A DNA stretch of 64,000 nt from Actinospineispora acaciae DSM 45401 (GTDB taxonomy: Bacteria > Actinomycetota > Actinomycetes > Mycobacteriales > Pseudonocardiaceae). The first letter of the stretch is position 1. Each line of letters begins with the position of its first letter. Shown in pieces: positions 58,554 to 64,000 of the stretch. The notes below the pieces were generated by a model, which searched no databases, was not told where the DNA came from, and saw only the letters and a list, made by a program, of their open reading frames with translations. Position numbers and translations under genes: made by a program. Location: contig NZ_JIAI01000018.1 in the NCBI RefSeq assembly GCF_000620785.1, positions 25,187 through 89,186 of the forward strand, read 5' to 3'.

Positions 58554-59737
58554 TGGTGTCCTACCTGGTAGAGCCAGTCGATGTGGCGGTAGTCGGCGGG
58601 GTCCCGGTCGGTGAGCAGCGCATTGCGCACCGAGCGGAACAGCCCGTCGCAGTGCCAGAGCTCGCCCCACCGCCGCGCGGTCCGTTGCACGCGAGCGGTG
58701 CGCGGAGACCGTTCCTCGGCATAGCGCCGCAGCGCGCCGTCCCAGTCGACCCGGCCGTCGCCGGTGTGCCTGGTCAGCTGGGTGGCCAGGCTGTGGGCGT
58801 CCTCCAGAGCCTGGCAGGCGCCCTGGGCGAGGTACTGGAGCATCGGATGGGCGGCGTCGCCCATGAGCACCAGCCGGCCGTCGACCCAGCCGTCGATCGG
58901 TTCGCGGTCGAACATCCGCCAGCATCGGTCCCGCCAGAGCAGGGGCAGCGCGTCCCGGACCGGCGCGCAGGTCGCCGCGAAGGCCGCGTCCAGCTCGTCC
59001 GGCGTGCCCCACTCGGCCTCGCCGGCCAGCGCGCGGGCCGACCGGAACACCGCCACCTGGTTGAACAGCTCGCCCCGGCGCAGCGGGTACTGCACAAGGT
59101 GACAGCGCGGCCCGATGTGGACCACGACGTCCCGAAGGTGCGGGTCGCCGGGCAGCTCGTGGACGGGCACGGCGCCCCGGTAGGCGACGTACGCCGAGCT
59201 GATCGGCTCGTCGTCGCTGATCCGCGCGCGCAGCCGCGAGCCGAGCCCGTCGGCCGCCACCACGATGCTGGCGGTGTCGCGCCGGTCGGCGGTGACGGCG
59301 CTGGCCCGGCCGCTGCCCAGCTCGACGTCGCGAACCTCCGCGTCGGTGACCAGCTCGACCCCCTCGGCGCGGCAGGCCCGCAGCAGGATCGCATGCAGGT
59401 CGCCGCGATGGATGACGACGTACGGCGCCCCGTAGCGCCGCTCCAGGTCGGCGAGGTCGAGGTGGGTGAGCTCGCGCCCGTCGACCGCGTCGCGCATCAC
59501 CAGCCGCCGGGGGAGCACGCCGTGGGCGACGACGTCGTCGAGCAGCCCCCAGCCGCGCAGCACACGGGTCGCGTTCGGCGCGAGCTGGAGCCCGGCGCCC
59601 ACCTCGCCGAACCGCGCGGCCTGCTCCAGCACCCGGACCCGCAGCCCAGGCCTGGCCAGCGCCAGCGCCAGCGCGCCGCCGAGCCCGCCGATGCCGCCGC
59701 CGACGACGACCACGTCGGTGTCGGGAGAAGCGTTCAT
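58550..59737 (-). CDS. FAD-dependent aromatic-ring monooxygenase
   Basis: This 395-residue class A flavoprotein monooxygenase has the N-terminal 'VVVVGGGIGGLGGALALAL' dinucleotide fold, the 'VVAADGLGSRLR' motif (usual DG motif) and the 'GRLVLMGDAAHPMLQYLAQG' FAD/GD motif. It resembles 3-hydroxybenzoate and salicylate hydroxylases. It hydroxylates an aromatic or heteroaromatic acid using NAD(P)H and O2. Coupled by 4-bp overlaps to the FAH-like gene upstream and the SDR downstream. Confidence 0.9.
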   Translation of the reverse strand: MNASPDTDVVVVGGGIGGLGGALALALARPGLRVRVLEQAARFGEVGAGLQLAPNATRVLRGWGLLDDVVAHGVLPRRLVMRDAVDGRELTHLDLADLERRYGAPYVVIHRGDLHAILLRACRAEGVELVTDAEVRDVELGSGRASAVTADRRDTASIVVAADGLGSRLRARISDDEPISSAYVAYRGAVPVHELPGDPHLRDVVVHIGPRCHLVQYPLRRGELFNQVAVFRSARALAGEAEWGTPDELDAAFAATCAPVRDALPLLWRDRCWRMFDREPIDGWVDGRLVLMGDAAHPMLQYLAQGACQALEDAHSLATQLTRHTGDGRVDWDGALRRYAEERSPRTARVQRTARRWGELWHCDGLFRSVRNALLTDRDPADYRHIDWLYQVGHQ

Positions 59738-60567
59738 GCCCGCACCGCGTTGCGCAGCCGGCCGATGTGCTCGATCTCGGTGACGAGCGTCGCGCCCTCG
59801 GTGAGGTAGCGGCGGGGGCTGCGGGCGTGGCCGACCCCGCCCGGCGTGCCGGTGGCGATGACGTCGCCCGGCCGCAGGGTGAGGATCCGGGACAGGTAGC
59901 CGACCAGGGCCACCGGGTCGAACACCAGGTCGGCGGTGTTGGCCGACTGCACGACCTCCCCGTCCACGGCGGCGGACAGCTCCAGGCTGGGGCGGGTGCC
60001 GCCGGGCAGCTCGTCCGGGGTCACCAGCACCGGCCCGAACGGCGTGCTGGCCTCGAACGTCTTGCCCTGCAGCCACTGCGGTGAGCGGTACTGCCAGTCG
60101 CGCATGGTGACGTCGTTGAGCACGGCGAACCCGGCGATCGCCGCCTCCGCCTCCGGCCCGCTCGCCCGGCGCACCGGCGCACCGACGACCACCGCCAGCT
60201 CGGCCTCCCAGTCCACGGCCCGGGACGCCGGATCGAGGGTGATGGGATCGTCCGGGCCGACCAGGGCCTCGGCGAACTTGGCGAACAGCGTGGGATGCTC
60301 CGGCAGCTCGCGGCCCATCTCCAGGATGTGGGTGCGGTAGTTCAGCCCGACGCAGAGGATCTTGCCGGGACGGGGCACGAGCGGGGCCAGCGAGACGTCG
60401 CCGAGGCGGTGGCGCGGGCCGTCGGAGCGGGCGGCGGCCTCGCGCCACCTCGGATCGGCCAGCAGCGTCCCTAGGTCGGGCGCATCCAGCTCGACGACTG
60501 TCCGCCCGTCCTCGGCGACGCGGCCCGCGCGGGTGCCGGCCCGGGCGCGGAAGGTGGTCAACTTCAC
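59734..60567 (-). CDS. Fumarylacetoacetate-hydrolase family protein
   Basis: This 277-residue FAH-family enzyme has 'KILCVGLNYRTHILEMGREL', metal ligands in 'VDWEAELAVVVG' and 'LNDVTMRDWQ', and 'PGDVIATGTPGGVGHARSP'. Members hydrolyse or decarboxylate acylpyruvates formed after aromatic ring cleavage, or hydrate 2-oxopent-4-enoate. First gene of the long leftward operon with the FAD monooxygenase and two SDRs, 58 bp after the IclR gene. It is consistent with a late step of aromatic catabolism; a ring-cleavage dioxygenase is not seen in the window. Confidence 0.9.
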   Translation of the reverse strand: MKLTTFRARAGTRAGRVAEDGRTVVELDAPDLGTLLADPRWREAAARSDGPRHRLGDVSLAPLVPRPGKILCVGLNYRTHILEMGRELPEHPTLFAKFAEALVGPDDPITLDPASRAVDWEAELAVVVGAPVRRASGPEAEAAIAGFAVLNDVTMRDWQYRSPQWLQGKTFEASTPFGPVLVTPDELPGGTRPSLELSAAVDGEVVQSANTADLVFDPVALVGYLSRILTLRPGDVIATGTPGGVGHARSPRRYLTEGATLVTEIEHIGRLRNAVRA

Positions 60568-60625
60568 GGGCCGGAACCTACGACCCCGCCCGCCGGGAGC
60601 CGTCCAAACTTCTGCTCTGAAGAAG

Positions 60626-61429
60626 TCAGCCGTCGTCGGCGCCGAGGCCGGCGGCCCGCAGGTCGTGTTCCAGCTCCTGGCGGACCTCGCGCATCAGCTC
60701 GACGGCCCGGCCCTCGAACAGGGACCGGAACCGCGTTCGCGGGGTGGAGACGGAGAACGCCGCCATGGCCGAGGGCCGCCGCGCGACCACCGCCATGCCG
60801 ACCGCCGCGACGCCGGACTCGGTCTCCTCGATGTTGAGCGCGTACCCGTTGTGCCGCACCCGGGCGAGCTCGTCGAGCAGCGCGGTGAAGGTGGGCTCGT
60901 CGAGCCGCTCCCCGGCCAGCTCCGAGCCGGCGCCGAGGTAGAGCCGGCGCAGGGTGGCCTCGTCCAGCTCGGCGAGCAGCGCCTTGCCGCCGGAGGCGCG
61001 GCGGGCGGGCAGCACGGTGCCCTGCCGGTCGCTGACCCGCAGCACGTTGCGGGCCTCGACGCTGAGCAGGAACCGGACCCTGGTGCCGGCCCTGATCACC
61101 AGGTTGACCGTCTCGTCGAGCCGGTCGGACAGCGCCTCCAGGTGCGGGGCGGCGAGGTCGCGCAGCTCCCTGGCCCAGCTCAGCCCGGCCGGGCCGTTGC
61201 CCATCCCGGGTCCCGGCAGGTAGGCGCGATGCTCGTCCTGGATGGCGAACCCCCGGAAGACCAGCATGGACAACAGCCGGTGCGCGGTGGACTGGGCCAC
61301 CCCCAGCTCCTCGGCGGCGTCCTTGAGCCGCAGCCGCCCCTCGTCGCGCAGCATCTGCAGCAGCCGCAGCGTGTTGTCCACCGAGGTCACCAGGTAGGCC
61401 GGCCGCTTCTGCAGCTGCATCTTCTGCAT
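60626..61429 (-). CDS. IclR-family transcription regulator
   Basis: This 267-residue IclR regulator has a winged helix ('NTLRLLQMLRDEGRLRLKDA', 'LGVAQSTAHRLLSMLVFRGF') and an effector domain from residue ~95 ('RASGGKALLAELDEATLRRL', then 'VAAVGMAVVARRPS'). It diverges from the aldehyde dehydrogenase gene over 78 bp and precedes the FAH operon on its own strand, so it can regulate both arms. The effector is probably an aromatic or hydantoin-like pathway compound, by analogy to family members. Confidence 0.9.
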   Translation of the reverse strand: MQKMQLQKRPAYLVTSVDNTLRLLQMLRDEGRLRLKDAAEELGVAQSTAHRLLSMLVFRGFAIQDEHRAYLPGPGMGNGPAGLSWARELRDLAAPHLEALSDRLDETVNLVIRAGTRVRFLLSVEARNVLRVSDRQGTVLPARRASGGKALLAELDEATLRRLYLGAGSELAGERLDEPTFTALLDELARVRHNGYALNIEETESGVAAVGMAVVARRPSAMAAFSVSTPRTRFRSLFEGRAVELMREVRQELEHDLRAAGLGADDG

Positions 61430-61507
61430 AGAGGAATTTTATGGAGTCCGGGCGGGAGCGGCCGGGACAGTGGCCGGCATCACCGAGCGGACCGGGAAGG
61501 AGTCGAC

Positions 61508-62971
61508 ATGGCGGAGTTGCCGGCACCGGTGGCGCGGGCGCTGGACCGGGAGTGGCGGTTGCTGGCCGGCGGGGAGCTGCGCGCGGCCCGGAGCGGGCGC
61601 ACGTTCCGGCGGGTCAGCCCGGTCACCGAGACCGTGATCGCCGAGGTGCCCGACGCCGGCCAGGCCGACGTGGACGACGCCGTGGCCGCGGCTCATGGCG
61701 CCCGCCGGGCCTGGCGCGACACGACCGCGACCGAACGCGCGGCGCTGGTGCGCCGGCTGGCCGACCTGGTGGAGCGGCACGGCGAGGAGCTGGCGCTGCT
61801 GGACACGATCGACGCCGGCTCGCCGATCTCGAACTCCCGGGCCGACGTCGCGGTGGCCGCCGCGCAGCTGCGGATGTTCGCCGGGCTGGCGCTGGAGCTG
61901 AAGGGCACCACGATCCCGGCCAGCGACGCGCTGCACCTCACGGTGCGCGAGCCGGTCGGGGTGGTCGCGCGGATCGTGCCGTACAACCACCCGCTGATGT
62001 TCGCCTGCAAGGTCGGCGCGCCACTGGTGGCCGGGAACCCCACGGTGCTCAAGCCGCCGGAGGCGGCCCCGCTGTCGGCGCTGCGGCTCGGCGAGCTGGC
62101 CGCCGAGGTGTTCCCGCCCGGCGTGCTGTCGGTGCTGGTGGGTGACGGGCCGGCGGTGCCGGACGCGCTGGTGCGGCACCGGAAGGTGCGCCGGATCGGG
62201 TTCATCGGTTCGGAGCCGACCGGGCGGGCGATCCAGCGGGCGGCAGCGGAGTCCGGGGTCAAGGACGTGACGCTGGAGCTGGGTGGGAAGAACGCCATGG
62301 TGGTCTTCGCCGACGCCGACCTGGAGGCGGCCGCCGAGGGCGCGGTGTTCGGCATGAACTTCACCTGGTCCGGCCAGTCCTGCGGGTCCAACTCCCGGTT
62401 GCTGGTGCAGCGCGAGGTGCACGACCGGCTGGTCGCCAGGGTGGTGGAGCTGGTCGAGGCCCGCCGGATCGGCGATCCGCTGGCCGAGTGGTCCGAGCAG
62501 GGCACGATGATCAACCGCGCGCAGTACGAGAAGTCGCTGCGCTACATCGACATCGCGGTCGGCGAGGGCGCCAAGGTGGCCACCGGCGGCGGACCCGGCT
62601 TCGAGCGCGGGCTCTACGTGGCGCCCACCGTGCTCACCGACGTCACCCCGACCTCCCGGATCGCCCAGGAGGAGGTGTTCGGGCCGCTGCTGTCGGTGAT
62701 CCCGTTCGACGACGAGCGCGAGGCGATCGAGATCGCGAACGGCGTCGAGTACGGGCTGACCGCCAGCGTGTGGACCCGCGACCTCGACCGGGCGCACCGG
62801 GTGGTGCGGGAGTTCGAGGCCGGCCACACCTGGATCAACGGCTCCTCGCGGCACTTCCCGAACGTCCCCTTCGGCGGGGTCAAGGGCTCCGGCGTCGGGC
62901 GTGAGGAAAGCCTGGAGGAGCTGCTCAGCTACACCGACCTCAAGGCGATCAACGTCATGTTCCGCCGCTGA
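61508..62971 (+). CDS. NAD(P)-dependent aldehyde dehydrogenase
   Basis: This 487-residue aldehyde dehydrogenase has 'VVARIVPYNHPLMFACKVGA', Lys in 'NPTVLKPPEAAPLSALRLGE', catalytic Glu in 'VTLELGGKNAM', catalytic Cys in 'WSGQSCGSNSRL' and 'FGGVKGSGVGREESLEEL'. It oxidises an aldehyde to an acid; related enzymes act on betaine or aromatic aldehydes. ATG 61508 follows GGAAGGAG. It is divergent from the IclR regulator and is followed after 20 bp by a hydantoinase-A gene. Confidence 0.92.
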   Translation: MAELPAPVARALDREWRLLAGGELRAARSGRTFRRVSPVTETVIAEVPDAGQADVDDAVAAAHGARRAWRDTTATERAALVRRLADLVERHGEELALLDTIDAGSPISNSRADVAVAAAQLRMFAGLALELKGTTIPASDALHLTVREPVGVVARIVPYNHPLMFACKVGAPLVAGNPTVLKPPEAAPLSALRLGELAAEVFPPGVLSVLVGDGPAVPDALVRHRKVRRIGFIGSEPTGRAIQRAAAESGVKDVTLELGGKNAMVVFADADLEAAAEGAVFGMNFTWSGQSCGSNSRLLVQREVHDRLVARVVELVEARRIGDPLAEWSEQGTMINRAQYEKSLRYIDIAVGEGAKVATGGGPGFERGLYVAPTVLTDVTPTSRIAQEEVFGPLLSVIPFDDEREAIEIANGVEYGLTASVWTRDLDRAHRVVREFEAGHTWINGSSRHFPNVPFGGVKGSGVGREESLEELLSYTDLKAINVMFRR

Positions 62972-62991
62972 CCCGTATCCCGGAGGCTCTC

Positions 62992-64000
62992 GTGGCTTAC
63001 GTCATTGGCATCGACACCGGCGGCACGTTCACCGACGCGTTCGTCGCGGACCAACGCGGCCGGCTCGCCGCCGCCAAGACCCCGTCCACCCCGCCCGACT
63101 TCGCCGAGGGCTTCCTCAACGCCGTCGACGAGCTGGCGGTCGAGCTGGACATCCCCGTGGAGCGGCTGCTCAACCAGACCGACTACATAGTGCACGGCAC
63201 GACCTCGACGCTGAACTCGCTGGTCACCGGGGACGTGGCGCGGGTCGGCTTCCTGACCACCCGGGGCCACGCCGACTCGATCAGCATCATGAACCTGGAG
63301 GGCCGCTACGCGGGGCTGGGCAGCGAGGACATCCAGCACATGGCCCGCACCGCCAAGCCTCCCGCCCTGGTGCCCCGCCACCTGATCAAAGAGGTCGACG
63401 AGCGGGTCGACTACAAGGGCGCGGTGGTCGTCGGGCTGGACGAGGACGGGGTGCGCCGCGCGGTCCGGGAACTGCTCGCCGACGGCGTGGAGGCCATCGC
63501 GGTGTCGTTGCTGTGGTCGTTCCGGAACGACACGCACGAGCGGCGGGTGCGCGAGCTGATCCACGAGGAGGCGCCGGGGTTGTACGTGGCGCTGTCCAGC
63601 GAGGTCAGCCCCCGGATCCGGGAGTACTCGCGCAGCGTCACCACGATCATGAACACCCAGGTGGGGCCGAGGCTGGCCGGCTACCTGCGTCCGCTGGAGG
63701 CCACCCTGCGCAAGCGAGGGCTCGCCGGGTCGCTGCTGGTCATGCAGGGCTCCGGCGGCTGCGTGAGCGCAACCGACGCGCCGGCCCGCGCGGTGACCAC
63801 GATCGGCTCGGTGCTCACCGGCGGGGTGGTGGGCTGCACCCGGATGGCCGAGGCACTCCGCCGTGCCGACCAACCGGGCAACATCATCTCCACCGACATG
63901 GGCGGCACCACGTTCCTGGTCGGCCTGGTGGTCGACGGCGCGCCGGTGCGCACCAGCGGTGCCGTGCTCAACCAGTACACGATCAGCACCCCCATGGTCG
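62992..64000 (+). CDS. hyuA: Hydantoinase/oxoprolinase subunit A (HyuA), 3' end outside window
   Basis: The frame opens at GTG 62992 (ribosome site GGAGG at 62982-62986) and stays open to the window edge, giving 336 residues of a ~680-residue protein. It has the ASKHA ATPase start 'YVIGIDTGGTFTDAFVADQR', 'IVHGTTSTLNSLVTGDVARV', 'EVSPRIREYSRSVTTIMNTQ' and 'IISTDMGGTTFLVGLVVDGA'. HyuA proteins with HyuB hydrolyse 5-oxoproline or N-methylhydantoin, or carboxylate ketones, using ATP. A HyuB gene is expected just beyond the window. Substrate not determinable. Confidence 0.92.
   Translation, partial: MAYVIGIDTGGTFTDAFVADQRGRLAAAKTPSTPPDFAEGFLNAVDELAVELDIPVERLLNQTDYIVHGTTSTLNSLVTGDVARVGFLTTRGHADSISIMNLEGRYAGLGSEDIQHMARTAKPPALVPRHLIKEVDERVDYKGAVVVGLDEDGVRRAVRELLADGVEAIAVSLLWSFRNDTHERRVRELIHEEAPGLYVALSSEVSPRIREYSRSVTTIMNTQVGPRLAGYLRPLEATLRKRGLAGSLLVMQGSGGCVSATDAPARAVTTIGSVLTGGVVGCTRMAEALRRADQPGNIISTDMGGTTFLVGLVVDGAPVRTSGAVLNQYTISTPMV

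Noticed and set aside
1..64000. Insertion sequences, integrases, tRNA or rRNA genes
   Set aside because: No transposase or integrase motifs and no tRNA- or rRNA-like stretches were recognised on either strand.

Overview
The window is high-GC, densely packed DNA with short intergenic gaps, frequent 4-bp ATGA/GTGA stop-start overlaps, many GTG starts and many regulator families typical of Actinomycetota. Lipoprotein-type ABC importers, cysteine leader peptides of the actinobacterial type and an indigoidine/minimycin-type NRPS cluster suggest a filamentous actinomycete (Pseudonocardiaceae or Streptomyces relatives). The genus cannot be fixed from the sequence alone. No rRNA, tRNA, CRISPR array or insertion sequence was seen.

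Region 1 (1-3500): the 3' end of a PrpF-type isomerase, a MatC-like carboxylate permease, two tandem paralogous small secreted proteins (the second with a His/Asp-rich insert), and a strong hairpin terminator.

Region 2 (3338-15754): a leftward operon of an A-Ox-T-TE NRPS (indC/minA type), pseudouridine-phosphate glycosidase (indA/minB), HAD phosphatase fused to a questin-oxidase-like domain (indB/minC) and uracil phosphoribosyltransferase (minD), continuing into an oligopeptide-type ABC importer that has a binding protein and two permeases but no ATPase. A divergent MFS exporter (minT type) completes the five-gene set known for the C-nucleoside antibiotic minimycin and the blue pigment indigoidine.

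Region 3 (15761-29790): probable sulfur-scavenging island. It holds an OsmC protein, an XRE-cupin regulator with a degenerate RecA/KaiC-like N-terminus, a nitroreductase, two acyl-CoA-dehydrogenase-fold (SfnB/DszC-like) enzymes, a complete oligopeptide-type ABC importer, a sulfonate/taurine-type ABC importer and a clade-D-like beta-carbonic anhydrase (possible COS hydrolase). The two importers diverge from a 0.5-kb region that encodes one short Cys-containing leader peptide on each strand. The NRPS operon and the nitroreductase operon have near-identical promoter cores.

Region 4 (29811-37496): an MFS gene, a frameshifted ACS-type MFS gene with a PhyH dioxygenase, a YcsG-YcsI pair in which the NRAMP-like gene is frameshifted, a HutC-type GntR regulator and a luciferase-like enzyme.

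Region 5 (37483-41704): a NACHT NTPase with C-terminal leucine-rich repeats (bacterial NLR-like, candidate anti-phage protein) 19 nt downstream of a LysR gene.

Region 6 (41905-51053): an ectoine-hydrolase-like M24 / MHS transporter / serine-threonine-dehydratase-like / RidA operon, then a leftward operon of MFS, 29-aa membrane peptide, polysaccharide-deacetylase-fold enzyme and two alpha/beta hydrolases, with a divergent double Lrp/AsnC regulator.

Region 7 (51066-64000): an SDR/Rrf2 divergent pair with an array of operator half-sites, then a long leftward run (FAH-like, FAD monooxygenase, two SDRs, tandem MarR, luciferase-like monooxygenase, amidohydrolase, M19 dipeptidase), an IclR regulator, and rightward aldehyde dehydrogenase and hydantoinase-A genes running off the window. 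This looks like a catabolic region for an aromatic or heterocyclic substrate.
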